A DNA stretch of 64,000 nt from Brassica napus (taxonomy: Eukaryota > Streptophyta > Magnoliopsida > Brassicales > Brassicaceae): positions 10,525,597 to 10,589,596 of the forward strand of contig NC_063446.1 in assembly GCF_020379485.1 (NCBI RefSeq), given 5' to 3'. Position 1 is the stretch's first letter. Every line of letters starts with the position of its first letter. The position numbers were made by a program, and so were the translations under genes. The notes under the pieces were generated by a model that saw nothing but the letters and a program-made list of their open reading frames with translations, was not told where the DNA came from and did no database searches. Positions 35,437 through 47,812 of the stretch are shown here, in pieces.

Positions 35437-36702
35437 TCTATATTATTAAAAAAGAAGTACCCATTTGAAAATGTTCTTACTTCATTAATTAAACTCCCTA
35501 TTTTTAACTTGTCTTTTTCAGTTGCATTTATGAAATATCCTAAAACAAATAAAATTGCCTAATTTATTACTTGTCTTTTCAGTTACATTAATGAAATATG
35601 CTTAAATGAATTTAAACTTCTTATTTTATTGTTTGTCTTTTTCAGTTACCTTAATGAAATATCATTAAACAAATTTGGACATAATGTCATTTAATCAACC
35701 AAAAAAAACTCATGAGTTATCTTTATGTGCATAATTTTAATAATGGAGATTTTAAAAAACGTGCATCATTAAAATGTTACCTAAAACATGCAACACTAAT
35801 ATATAACATGCATCAATAAAACTAGAATTTGACTCACACAATTGTACGGATATTATTTTCAGTTGATTAAATTTAAAAATAATTATTTATTCAAAAAATA
35901 TTTAAGAATGACAATGTTTTTAAAAATTATATGGTATTATTTGCTCATAACTCATTTGTCATTTGCTAAATTGTAAGAAAGAAAATTTTAGCATAATATA
36001 ACTCAGTTGTCATTTGCTAAATTTATGGTTTTTATTTATATTTTTTATTATTTAATTATAATATTTTCATTTTATATTTGAAAGATAAATGAATTTTCTT
36101 TCAAACAATATTTTTGTAAATGTATTTTTTTAAAAATAATCAATTTAAATTGTTATTATCATTGAATATACTTATTTTTGACATAATTTGAGTTTTCGTT
36201 TACATCAAAACTTTTCATATTTTAGCATAATTTTAGTTTAAAATGTAATTTTCATATTTTTCAAACAAATTCTAAAAATATTTTTTAAATTTTTTGTTAT
36301 AATTTTTAAAAAAAATATTGAGTTGCATTTCAAATAAAAAGGTAAAGATATTAAAAATATTCTAATTAAAATATGTAAAATTTAATATAGTTTTAAGGAA
36401 ATAGTCAAAATAAAAAAAATTACACATAGAAAAAAAAATCATGATTTTTGTTAACTGGACGGATCATTATTTATATGATATCGCACACAAAAGAAAAATT
36501 TCTGTTTTTAAAATTATCCATTTTTTATATATTTTTATATGATATCACAAATTCGTAAAAAAATAGATAGTTTAAGATGCAAAAAAAAAAAATTTAATTA
36601 ATGAATATAATATGAACGAATATTAGAAATACATCATTTAATAAAATAAATAATTAAAAACTGAAAATTTATATCCGCACTAGCGCGCGGATCAGTGTCT
36701 AG
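35437..36702 (+). mobile_element. Non-autonomous Helitron
   Basis: Starts A|TCTATATTATTAAAAAAG at 35437 and ends with a hairpin (ATCCGC...GCGGAT, 36672-36692), short spacer and CTAG at 36702 followed by T. About 1.27 kb of AT-rich interior with tandem copies of a TTTCAGTTGCATTTATGAAATAT-like unit near 35515-35665. No coding sequence. Confidence 0.83.
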
Positions 36703-38048
36703 TCTCTTTATTGAAAGACTACCACTAATGATGCTCTCATCAACATTCAATTTTTTTTTACTATGTGCAAATGCCCACTTTGCAATAGTCTTTTTTCTTT
36801 TCTTCTTTTGTTTCATAATTTGGATCGACTACATACAAAAGCAAAATCAAGTAAATTTTTTTTTTTTTAATTTGATTGACATCCATATATGACTGATATC
36901 CTCGATCGAGGATAAACGTTCTAGTATAATAGGCCTCAAGTGAAACCTAAATCAGTTAAAGAAACTATTGGCCCTTAATTTTAACTATAAGGGACAGCTG
37001 AAATTAATATCCCTAAGAATCTATAAATTTTGATAGCTACATTTTTTTGCTTCATGAGCTTCAGCCTAAGATCGTGTCCTTCGTATGCATCATACTTGAC
37101 AGCCAATGGAAAGTAGTAAAAATTAACAAGATCATGTCTTGCGTATTTTGACACCACCCTCCATACTTATTCGTTTCTGGTTTGAATCTTTTTCTACTCG
37201 CCTAGATATTATTAGCATTAACAAAACTATAACAATGATTTGCTTTTAAGTTTATGCTTCATTCAAGTGTCTTTTGGACATGTTTATATATATTTTTTTC
37301 GTTCAAATTGAACATGTTTATATAAAACATCTATATGATATAAAAAAACAATAAAAAAAAAAACAATTTCCCTATTCTATCATATCAAAATGATTGAAAA
37401 TTTTTCTTCTCAAACTACGAGGCGTACTGATCGATGTTCTTTTCATTCATGCTTTAGACATATCACGTGCGATTCCACATTCTCGATCAAATCGTTTGTG
37501 CAGTCTGTCTAATGTACTGTTCAGTTCGAAGTTAGAACCATCTCTTGAATGAGAGTGATATTGATCCTCCGATTCTGACCACACCGTCCGATATTACAGC
37601 TCAATTTTATTGCATCACCCAATTAAAATATAATAGTGTAAAATATCTTCTTTACACTTGAAGCTTTTATAAAAATAAAAATATACCGTTAACGGAATTA
37701 AAATAAAAATATTAATAATAATACAAAATTAAGTGGGTGTTTAATTTTAAAGTATCTTATATTATTTTTTTCAGTGATTATTTCGATTTTGAGAATAAAA
37801 TAAAAGAAGCTAATATTGAAAAGTCTTCTTATTTTATTTTTCCTTAAGCTGATCTCTTTCACTCTCTTTAACCCAATTGGCCACTTACCACTTTCCAAAT
37901 CTGTTTTTTTTTCTTCTCCTTTCTCTCTATTTCACAAACTCAAACCCTAATTTTCTCTCGACACTCAAATTTTCACAGCTCCTCTCCTCTTTCTTCACCG
38001 GGGGAGGGATTTGTAGGTGTCGAATCTAGGGTTCCGTATAACGGAGAG
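36703..38048. other. Intergenic region and promoter of the RNA-binding gene
   Basis: AT-rich, no gene seen. A telo-box (AAACCCTAA) lies at 37942-37950 in the probable 5' UTR of the downstream RNA-binding protein gene; such boxes are common in genes for the translation and RNA machinery. Confidence 0.5.
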
Positions 38049-39576
38049 ATGGAATCAGATCAGGGGAAGCTGTTTATCGGCGGGATTTCATGGGACACCG
38101 ACGAGAATCTCCTGAAAGAGTACTTCGCCAATTACGGCGAGGTTTTGCAAGTGACGGTGATGCGAGAGAAAGCTACAGGTCGTCCTCGAGGATTCGGATT
38201 CGTCGCGTTCTCCGATCCCGCCGTCATTGATAGGGTTCTTCAGGAGAAGCACCACATCGATAACAGAGATGTAAGGTTTCAAAACTTTCTTTGATTAAAC
38301 TCGAATTCGCACTTGTTTCTGAATTGGGTTTCTCTAGTTTTTGAATATTGATGCCATTAAGATTGCAATTTTTTAAGTTTTGACTGTAAAGTTTCATGCT
38401 TTGATCTTGTTGTCGTGTTCGATTAGCGAAGGTCTCGAATTTGCATTTCTGAATTGGGTTTCTCTATTTTTTGAATTTGCCACTCTGCCCCTGTTTCAGT
38501 TGGCTGTAAAGTTTCATGCTTTGATCTTGTTGTTGTGTTTGATGTGGTTTTATACTTTTTGTGACATCATGTTTTAGGTTGATGTGAAGAGAGCAATGTC
38601 TAGAGAAGAGCAGAGTCCTGGTGGAAGACCAGGGGGTTTTAATGCTTCTAGGAGTTTTGATAGCGGCGCTAACGTTCGTACCAAGAAGATATTCGTCGGA
38701 GGTTTGCCTCCCGCTTTGACATCAGACGAGTTTCGGGCCTACTTCGAGACGTACGGCCCTGTTAGCGATGCAGTCATTATGATTGACCAGGCAACACAGC
38801 GTCCTAGAGGGTTTGGGTTTGTTTCGTTTGACTCTGAGGATTCTGTTGACCTTGTTTTGCACAAGACTTTCCACGATATGAATGGTAAACAAGTAGAAGT
38901 CAAAAGAGCTCTTCCTAAAGATGCTAATCCTGGAATAGCTGGGGGAGGGGGTGGTCGTGGTGGCTCTGGAGGTTTCCCGGGGTATGGTGGAAGTGGCTAT
39001 GAGGGTGGTCGTGTTGATTCGAGTAATAGATACATGCAGCCTCAAAACGCTGGAAGTGGTTATCCTCCTTATGGTGCTTCTGGGTATGGTACTGGTTATG
39101 GTTATGGCAGCAACGGTGTAGGTTACGGCGGTTTTGGAGGGTATGGGAATCCAGCTGGTGCGCCTTACGGGAATCCAGCTGGTGTCCCTGGAGCTGGGTT
39201 TGGAAGTGGTCCAAGAAGTTCATGGGGAGGCCAAGCTCCATCGGGTTACGGTAATGTGGGATATGGAAATGCTGCTGCTCCGTGGGTTGGTGGTTCGGGT
39301 CCCGGTTCAGCAGTGATGGGTCAAGGAGGAGGTGCTTCTGCAGGTTATGGCAGTAGTCAAGGTTATGGCTATGGTGGAAATGATTCGTCTCATGGGGCTC
39401 CATCTGGTTATGGTGCAGTTGGTGGACGGCCTGGAAGTATGCCTAATAGCCATAGCGGTGGCTATGCTGATGGTTCAGATGGCTCTGGAGGCTATGGGAA
39501 TCTGAATCACCAAGGGAATGGGCAAGTTGGTTATGGTGGAGGTTATGGAAATGGTAGGCAAGCTCAACAACAGTGA
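38049..39576 (+). CDS. Two-RRM glycine-rich RNA-binding protein (hnRNP A/B-like, RBGD type)
   Basis: Nuclear RNA-binding protein. Exons 38049-38270 and 38578-39576 join in phase, giving 406 residues, close to the Arabidopsis At2g33410 protein. RRM1 (residues about 7-80) has RNP2 LFIGGI and RNP1 RGFGFVAF. RRM2 (about 110-187) has RNP2 IFVGGL and RNP1 RGFGFVSF. The C-terminal half is a low-complexity Gly/Tyr/Ser tail with GYG and YGG motifs, plus a duplicated YGNPAGAP/YGNPAGVP unit, the kind of tail that drives condensate formation. The domain order matches hnRNP A/B and Musashi-like proteins. The single intron holds a partial tandem duplication. Confidence 0.93.
38310..38545. repeat. Partial tandem duplication in the RRM gene intron
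   Basis: Two blocks occur twice about 120-130 bp apart: TCTGAATTGGGTTTCTCTA (near 38317 and 38445) and CTGTAAAGTTTCATGCTTTG (near 38385 and 38504). It lies wholly within the intron. Confidence 0.75.
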
Positions 39577-41281
39577 TTGGAGGAATGAAAACTACTGCGG
39601 TGTGGTTTATCTCTGACCTCTGAAACCTCCACTTCTGGGGCGGTTTGGCCAGGAGGTCTACGCTGGATTATCTGTTTTGTTAGTTTTTAATAAGTTGTGT
39701 TCAGGCACACTTGATGCTGAGTCGTACTTAGTATTTCCTATGAAGCTGTAGTTTTTTTGTATGTTTGCGTGCTTATTTTATGTTTCTCTATCCTAGTGTT
39801 TTGTGTTTAACAGTAACTCCTCCAGATTATCATTATTCATATTTCTTCCTTGCATTCAATTTTTTTTAAAAATACTCCTTTGAGGATTCTTACTTTGCTT
39901 TCTCTTCTGTTTTGGTGAACATTTCTGCTTCGTACGCAACGGTATCTGAGAAAGGTGTTTGTTAGAACAAGAGCTGCAATAAAGCACTTGTGTTGTTACA
40001 GGAGGAGATACAATAATGTATGTCAAGAAGTTTGCAAAGGGGAGATAAGAGAAGGGAAACTTCCTAGTCACAAGATCCATGGGAAGTCTACAACTTGGAT
40101 CAACGTTGTTCCCTTAAGAGCTATGGTCTTCCTCCTATAAGCTGTAAACGATTTAAATAAAAGGAGATCTTTAGGATAACACACCTCTTTCCTTCTTGTG
40201 GGCAGACCGAGTAACAAAAAATGGCGCTGATCTATGCAGAAGGTATAGAAAGCAATTATGTAACTAAGTTTCTCAAGACATTGTCAATGGTTTTGCTGGA
40301 ATCTAGGATCTAAGAACAGCTACAATTAAAGTCTAGTATACAAATTTATGGGTGCAATTTGCAAAATTGGATAACACAACAGTCAACAAACCTTTGTTCT
40401 GTACTTTTGGATTTGCCACTAAACTCGCTTCCTACTTCTCTAAAAAGGCCACTTCCACTCTGTTTCACACTACTATCAAGTATGTGAATGCTTGAAAACT
40501 GTCATGAAAATCCAATTCTTTATAAAAAATGGTTGATCAATGTTGACAAGAGATGAAATCTTCTTCTTTTTTATTTTATTATAATGAGATCCCTATCTTT
40601 TTTTCTTGTCACCTCTTTATATCTAATCTCTTTGTATTGAAAAAGAGATTAGATATCAAGATCATATCTCAAATGATAACGATGAAAACACATTAATAAA
40701 ATGAAAAAAAAAACGGGGTCAGTAAAAAAACTGAAATTTGCCTGGAAAAAAACCACAAATTCACTAGCTAACTAAAATTCCCGTTCTCTCATATTTTCTT
40801 TTTGAATATTTGGCAAATAAGCCCTAAAAATATTACCAAGTTATATGCATCATGGTTTTTGTGAGAAAAAAATGAAGAAATACAAAAAGTTATATGCATC
40901 ATGCTACCAATATCTACTGCAAATGATTTTTGTAAACTCTATACCATCAACTTGGTTAGCCAAATCGTTTTAACAGGATGAGATTTGGATGGACAAAAAA
41001 TTACTAGAAATAAGAGATTTGCTAATTCTGGTATTATTTTGTAAAATTCCCTGATTTAACTCACATCCTCTCTCATTCATCAGCACATGAAAAATTTGCT
41101 GTAGATTACCTTTATCCAACTTGTCTCATTCCTCTTCCTCTTGTTTTGTTTGTTTGTTAATTGTTTGCCTTATTTTAAAACAAGAAATGCCATCTTTCTC
41201 CCTCTTTCCTCTCTTATTGGACAATCTAATTTTATAAAATCACGTCCAAAGTTTTTTTCCTCCACCCTCTCCTCCTCCGCC
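39577..41281. other. Intergenic region between RRM and DUF810 genes
   Basis: 3' flank of the RRM gene, then AT-rich DNA. It contains an inverted repeat (40619-40656, 15-base arms) and a 17-base direct repeat flanking a short A-rich insert (40838-40903). No coding remnant seen. Confidence 0.5.
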
Positions 41282-44200
41282 ATGAACCATCATCAACGGC
41301 GTGAGTCTTTCTCGGTAACTATCTCTAACATGGGAGGTGGTTCGACTGTCGTTTGTCCTAACACCGACCTTCTCTGGCCATTTGGGAAGCTAAGCGGTCT
41401 TGATGGTAATGATATACGTGAGACGGCTTACGAGATCTTCTTCACGGCTTGTAGGTCATCACCAGGGTTTGGAGGTAAGACTGCTCTCACATTCTACTCT
41501 ACGCACAACAACAATGACAATCATGGAGAAGGAGGAGGAGCAGCAACATCAGGAGGTTCACCTGGTGTTGGTTCTGGTTCTGGGTTTGGGTTTTCTGGGA
41601 GGAAAGAGGTGGTTACAACCCCGACAAGCCGGGTGAAACGTTCTCTAGGGTTGAAGATGCTTAAAAGGTCTCCGTCTAGGCGAATGTCTACGATAGGAGC
41701 CACTGGAGGAGCCGGGACGACTTCATTGTCACCCGGTAGTGGCTCAGGACATGTAAGCCCTGGAGCTGGATTCTTGACGGTCCAGCCTTCTCGGCCTAGA
41801 AGACCGTTAACATCGGCGGAGATCATGAGACAACAAATGAGGGTGACAGAACAAAGTGATAGTCGGCTTCGTAAAACCTTATTGAGAACGCTTGTTGGTC
41901 AAGTAAGTTTGATCGTTCTCTTGCTTGTTATACAAGTTAATAAAAAAACTAACAATAATATAACATGTTTTGTTTTATCTACAGACGGGTAGACGAGCAG
42001 AGACGATTATTTTGCCGTTAGAGCTTCTCCGACACTTGAAAACATCAGAGTTCGGCGATTCAAACGAGTACCATGTCTGGCAACGAAGACAACTCAAAGT
42101 CCTTGAAGCTGGTCTTCTCCTTCACCCGTCGATTCCTCTAGACAAAACCAACAACAACGCAATGCGCTTAAGAGAAATCGTTAGAAAAAGCGAGAACAAA
42201 ACCATCGACACAAGCAAAACCTCTGACACAATGAGAAAACTATGCAACGTAGTCGTGTCTTTATCTTGGCGCAGCACTAATGGGAACCCTAGCGATGTTT
42301 GTCACTGGGCTGATGGTTATCCTCTCAACATTCATCTTTACGTTGCATTGTTGCAGTCGATATTCGATGTTAGGGATGAGACATTGGTGCTTGATGAGAT
42401 CGATGAGCTTCTAGAGCTAATGAAGAAAACTTGGTCAACATTAGGGATCACAAGACCGGTGCATAATCTATGTTTCACTTGGGTTTTGTTTCATCAATAT
42501 GTAGTAACTTCACAAATGGAGCCAGATTTGCTCGGTGCATCCCACGCTATGCTAGCTGAAGTTGCTAATGATGCTAAGAAACTTGACCGTGAAGCTCTCT
42601 ATGTGAAATTATTGACGTCGACATTGGCCTCTATGCAAGGATGGACCGAGAAAAGGTATTTGATGACTTGATATACAAGCAAAGGAAAATTAATATACTT
42701 AAGAACGCTTGAAATCTAAATGTGATTGCTATTATTTTAGGTTATTGAGCTACCATGATTATTTCCAAAGAGGAAATGTTGGATTGATAGAGAATCTTCT
42801 CCCACTGGCGTTATCATCATCAAGAATCTTAGGAGATGATGTGACAATCTCTCAAGGGAAAGGCGATGTGAAACTAATTGATTATTCAGGAGATCGTGTT
42901 GACGTTTACATAAGAGCCTCTATTAAAACTGCATTTTCAAAGGTATATTAATGGTAAATATTTTAGATGACACCAACAAAAATTATGATAAAAATATTAC
43001 ATAAGGTGTTTATTTTAAGAAAATATTAATCAAACGGTAAAAGGATTTTAAGAAAATATTACTTCAAACCCTACAACGTTATCTTAATCTATCTATTAAA
43101 TATTAAAATTTAAACATTAATCACTTAAAACAAATCTAAAATATTTGAAAAATATTTTTTAACTGATGATAAATTTGAGAATTTTTTTCTTGTGTATTAT
43201 TTTTGGAATAAGAATATGTCTTAGTGATATCCTAATATATTTCTCTATATTAAACGTTGAAAACAAAATGTTGTTTTATTTGTGTTCTTTAAGGTTATGA
43301 AATCTTTTGTTTCTAGGTGATAGAGAACACGAAAGCTAAGATCGCAGCTACAGAGGAAGGAGAAGAAGCAGCTGCAACGCTATTGCAACTAGCCAAGGAA
43401 ACAGAGGAGTTAGCATTAAGAGAACGTGAATGTTTTAGTCCAATACTCAAGAGATGGCACTCAGTGGCTGCTGGTGTTGCCTCGGTGTCGCTTCACCAAT
43501 GCTATGGTTCGATCTTGATGCAGTATTTGGCAGGAAGATCGTTTATCTCGAGAGATACTGTTGATGTGTTGCAAACGGCAGGGAAGTTAGAGAAGGTTTT
43601 AGTACAGATGGTGGCTGAAGATACGGAAGAATGCGATGACGGTGGAAAAGGGTTGGTTCGAGAGATGGTTCCTTATGAAGTTGATTCGATAATATTGAGG
43701 CTTATAAGACAATGGATTGAAGAGAAGCTAAAGGGAGTTCAAGAGTGTTTGTTTAGAGCAAAAGAAACTGAAGTAAGTGTTAAGAGATTTTAACGTTACT
43801 TTCATGACGTTTTGAACTTTATATATATTGAGTGTTTGCATTCTTTCTTAATAGACATGGAACCCGAAATCCAAATCAGAACCATACGCTCAATCTGCAG
43901 GAGAAATGATGAAGCTAGCAAAGGATATAATCGATGAGTTTTTTGAAATCCCTATCGGGATTACAGAGGATTTGGTTTATGATCTTGCTGAAGGATTGGA
44001 ACAACTTTTTCAAGAATACACTACCTTTGTTGCATCTTGCGGTGAGCTTAATATCAAAACCATTCTTTTAACTTTAATGAAATGGCATTGCAATTAATCT
44101 TTAGTATTCGGGCTTACGGTTCGGGTTATTCGAGAGCTCGGCTGTTTTGGATCCATTTAGGAACCAATATTTTTCGGATTGGATCGGTTTGGGTTTAGTT

Positions 44201-45647
44201 AGGTTCGGGTTGGTTTTTAATTTTAATTTTATATATATCCAAAACAGAACTAATTTACATATCAAATTTGGTTTGGGTTTCAACACAAGACCCCGCAAAA
44301 ATCTAAAAACCCTAGTTAAACCCAAAATAACCGAATATTTTTTTGGATTTTTTTCAATATTTTTTGGTTTAGAAATTATGTTTTTGATATAGTTGTTTTA
44401 AAACTAAATATAACTAATATTATTAGGTAAATGAATTGTAATATTGTATTTCAGGTATCTGTTTGGTTTTCGGCTTAGTTCTTTTTTTTAGGATTTAGAA
44501 AAATAGTTCTTCTTGTATGTAAGTTCCAATCCGGTTTGGTTTCAGTTCGTTTTCGGTTTGTTTTGGATAAAATGCCATGTCTAGCTGCAAAAATATAATT
44601 TTAACTCTCACTCTTATTAGTGTTTCAAAAAAAAAAAAAAAAAAAAAACTCTCACTCTTATTCTTGGTTTTGTCAGGGTCAAGACAAAGTTACATACCTA
44701 CATTACCTCCTCTTACAAGATGCAACCGAGATTCAAGATTCCTTAAACTATGGAAGAGAGCTACACCATGTACCGCCTCCGGAAAGGATTTCAGCCACAC
44801 CGCACCACCCTCAGACGGCCACCATCCACGGCCTTCCACAAGCCGCGGAACGCAGCGTCTTTACATTCGTCTCAACACATTACATTTCCTAAGCTCACAT
44901 ATCCATTCACTCAACAAAGCACTCTCATTAAACCCTACGGTACTTCCCGCAACCCGAAAACGTTACCGCCACCGAAACAACAACACCTCTTCTTACTTCG
45001 ACTTCACCTACGCGGGCATCGAATCCGCTTGCCAGCACGTGTCAGAAGTCGCGGCTTACCGTTTGATCTTCCTCGACTCAAACTCGGTTTTCTACGAGAG
45101 TCTTTACATAGGAGACGTCACGAACTCGAGGATCAGACCGGCTTTGCGAGTCACGAAACAGAACTTAACGTTAATGTCAGCGATCCTCGCGGACCGGGCT
45201 CAAGCGCTAGCGATGAGGGAGGTTATGAAGTCGTCTTTCGAAGCGTTCTTGATGGTCTTGCTCGCTGGGGGCTATTCACGAGTGTTTTACAGGTCGGATC
45301 ATGGTTTGATCGAGGAAGATTTCGAGAACTTGAAAAGGGTTTTCTGCACTTGTGGTGAAGGGTTGATACCTGAGGAGGTTGTGGATAGAGATGCGGAGAT
45401 TGTGGAAGGTGTGATTCAGCTGATGAGTCAACCTACTGAACAGCTTATGGAAGATTTTAGTATTGTGACGTGCGAAACAAGTGGAATGGGGATGGTTGGG
45501 CCAGGACATAAGCTACCGATGCCTCCGACCACTGGAAGGTGGAACCGGTCGGATGCGAACACTATCTTGAGGGTTCTTTGTCATAGAAACGACCGTGTTG
45601 CTAATCGGTTTTTAAAGAAATCATTCCAATTGCCTAAAAGGAGGTGA
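41282..45647 (+). CDS. DUF810 / MUN-domain protein (PATROL1-related)
   Basis: Large plant protein related to Munc13-type vesicle tethers; the family member PATROL1 controls delivery of the plasma-membrane proton pump. Six exons join in phase: 41282-41902, 41985-42655, 42741-42942, 43317-43772, 43855-44041 and 44677-45647, giving 1035 residues, matching At2g33420 in length. The N-terminus has LLWPFGKLSGLDGNDIRETAYE, then a Gly/Ser-rich linker, then RPLTSAEIMRQQMRV. The MUN-like part includes NIHLYVALLQSIFD, RWHSVAAGVASVSLHQCYG, FYEPLYIG-like VFYESLYIGDV and the acidic C-terminal FSIVTCETSGMG. Intron 5 is enlarged by repeats and a tail-only insertion. No lesion was seen. Confidence 0.92.
44110..44570. 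repeat. GGTTCGG/GGTTTGG-type degenerate repeat in DUF810 intron 5
   Basis: The intron contains many degenerate units of the GGTTCGGGTT and GGTTTGGGTT kind, a dispersed repeat common in Brassicaceae intergenic DNA. Open frames across it on both strands come from this simple composition. No element ends could be found. Confidence 0.5.
44603..44662 (+). mobile_element. Tail-only poly(A) insertion in DUF810 intron 5
   Basis: Perfect 16 bp repeats AACTCTCACTCTTATT flank a 28 bp insert AGTGTTTC plus about 20 A. It lies 14 bp before the last exon's acceptor site. Confidence 0.7.
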
Positions 45648-46419
45648 GAACTGCAAAAAGGAGAAAACAAAAAGAATTCAACTGAATAAAAAAAAAATGT
45701 TTGCGTTGATAATGTAAGCCGTGAACCTAAAAAATATGACCTTTTCGGCTGATTTGTAATGTTTTTTCGTTGTTACAGAGGTTGAAGAAAATTCAACAGA
45801 GTTGTCTCATTATTAATTCTGATAAATAGTTTACATTCTTTACATTTTTTTTTGTGAAATCTTTATAAATGACTCATCCCACATAATTTTATTCTAAAAA
45901 TGTACATTCAGTTGCAGCCTCCTTCAAAGTATTATTATATCTTCAACTCTACTTTTATTTCCAATACAGAATAAAATTTGGAGTAAAATCAAATTCGTTC
46001 TATTTTATATTTTGTCTATAATGAAATAAAAATTTGTTTTCTGCACCACTCTCTTTTGCATCTCAAAATGGAATAGGATTTGAGTAAAGATTCAACTTGT
46101 AATGAATTTACTCCATTAAAAAACGAATAATAAACTGACAATGTTTTAACTAAGACACACATAGATCGATACTTCAAATCATCCATGAATCTTCTTTACA
46201 CTTTTATACATCATGTATCTCTGTCAAAATTTGTTTTTATTATCATTTCAAATATGCAAAAATAACTAGAATCATATAGTCTTACTTGCGATGAATTTGT
46301 GTCTTGGCCACGTTAACGATTAAGAAAGCATGATAAAAAATTTGATTATAAAAATTTGATTGATGATTTTGCGAGAAAAAAAGTACTGAAAATTTAATTT
46401 GTTAGAAATGATAGCTTAT
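45648..46419. other. Intergenic region downstream of DUF810 gene
   Basis: 3' flank with polyadenylation-like AATAAA near 45685, then AT-rich DNA without recognisable content. Confidence 0.45.
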
Positions 46420-46836
46420 TTAGGGCTCTAATTTTAAATTTTGTAATTGACCTCCAAATGTCAGAGGACTGTCAGTGGATCTCATAACCGCAGTTAAATA
46501 ACAGGCTTGTGGGTCATAACAAGGAATAGTATCCTTCACTTCATCTTCCTCGACAAAGGACAACGAGGGTTTAAGCTTACAGAAGTCTGTGACACCTTTG
46601 CTCGACCAAAAGGTCGACCCCAAAACTCCCCTATTGTTAGCTTCCATGTCGTACACATGAAACACACCTTCAAGATTCCTCTTCTTCTCCTTCACCACAA
46701 GTCGCTTGCCGTCGTACATAACCAGGCTCCAGAACTCAAGCTCACATTGCTCCATAAACACGTTCTTGATCTGCCTTGCGAGGGCCCACTTTGCGTTCTC
46801 GGCTAGTGTGTAAACTGTAACGTGAGCTGAAAATTA
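46420..46836 (-). pseudogene. Unidentified coding remnant
   Basis: An open minus-strand stretch of about 135 residues without an upstream start. It reads TLAENAKWALARQIKNVFMEQ, then ELEFWSLVMYDGKRLVVKEKK, FHVYDMEANNRG and ends SPLTFGGQLQNLKLEP. The composition looks protein-like rather than random, resembling the C-terminal part of a larger plant protein, but I do not recognise the family. No flanking exons were found. Confidence 0.4.
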
Positions 46837-47301
46837 CTATTTTAGAGTAAAGAAAAACTTACAGATTTTTCTAATTTTCTTTTTAAAAAATATTATTTTT
46901 ATTAGTCATTAACTTATTACTGTCCAAGAAAATCAAATGATAATATAACTATATAACTATATATACAAATTTATAAATCTATTAACAAAACAAAAGTAAG
47001 GTGAAGTTTTGGCAATTTTCTTAAGGTTAGCGTATGTTATTATGTGTTCTCACTTTATGGAATTCTGAAAAATGGAAACATCAACTGTAAAAGAAAATCA
47101 GAGGCCATACAAATCAAGAAATATATTAAGGATTCTACAATCAAAATAAACTTAGGAATAAATTTCTTTTGCAAGGAGAAAAATTAGTGCAAAATTTACA
47201 TTAAAAAACATAAAATAATATTTATTTTGCAATGATTATTTATTATACAACAATGAAAAAGATGGAACATTTTTATCTTTTTTTGCTTAAGATGATTGGC
47301 T

Positions 47302-47790
47302 TTTTTTTAAACCCTGAAAGAAAGATTTTATTCAACCATGCCAAACTACAACATGACGGGACTGATACAAAGCTGGCGAGTTATACAAACTCCCGAAGAC
47401 AAAGCCAACGGATAAAGAAACATCCCTAGAGACAGAAGTCGGCGAGTATAAAAACTCTCGGAGACAAAGCAAAATAGTAAAGAAACATTCAAACTTTAGA
47501 CGAAAGAGAGGCTAATCACTATAAGGTCTCCAGATCCATAATACTCAATCATACCATACGCACATCGCCACCAAGCCAACCACTCTAAAGGAACACTATC
47601 AGGGAAATGCCAGAACAGAGCTGAAGAACAAGAGCTCGATTAGAACCACACTGCTACAAAGGAGAGAGTGAACACCAAGAACCCCACCAAACTCTAAACG
47701 GTCGAGATAGTTGCAAGAGAAACAAGGAGCAAAGGCTGAAACTTCACCACGACCATTAGCTAGAGGAGCCAAAACCGAAAATGGCATTTT
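47302..47790 (-). mobile_element. Retroelement- or retrogene-like 3' end with poly(A)
   Basis: On the minus strand this segment ends CATGGTTGAATAAAATCTTTC followed by a poly(A) run (T-run at 47302-47309 on plus), so it carries an AATAAA signal and tail. It has higher GC than its flanks. It contains an open piece ending WLAWWRCAYGMIEYYGSGDL and an internal duplicated phrase (GGCGAGT..AA..ACTC..GAGACAAAGC, near 47374 and 47432). It sits just before MORF2 exon 2. A clear target duplication was not found. Confidence 0.5.
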
Positions 47791-47812
47791 CGTGAATAAT
47801 ATGAACTTGCAG

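Noticed and set aside
38722..39403. Long open frames antisense to the RRM/glycine-rich gene
   Set aside because: They are shadows of the Gly-rich coding strand (His/Asn-rich products) with no exon structure of their own.
44101..44392. Open frames on both strands in DUF810 intron 5
   Set aside because: Produced by the GGTTCGG/GGTTTGG simple repeat; no protein similarity recognised.
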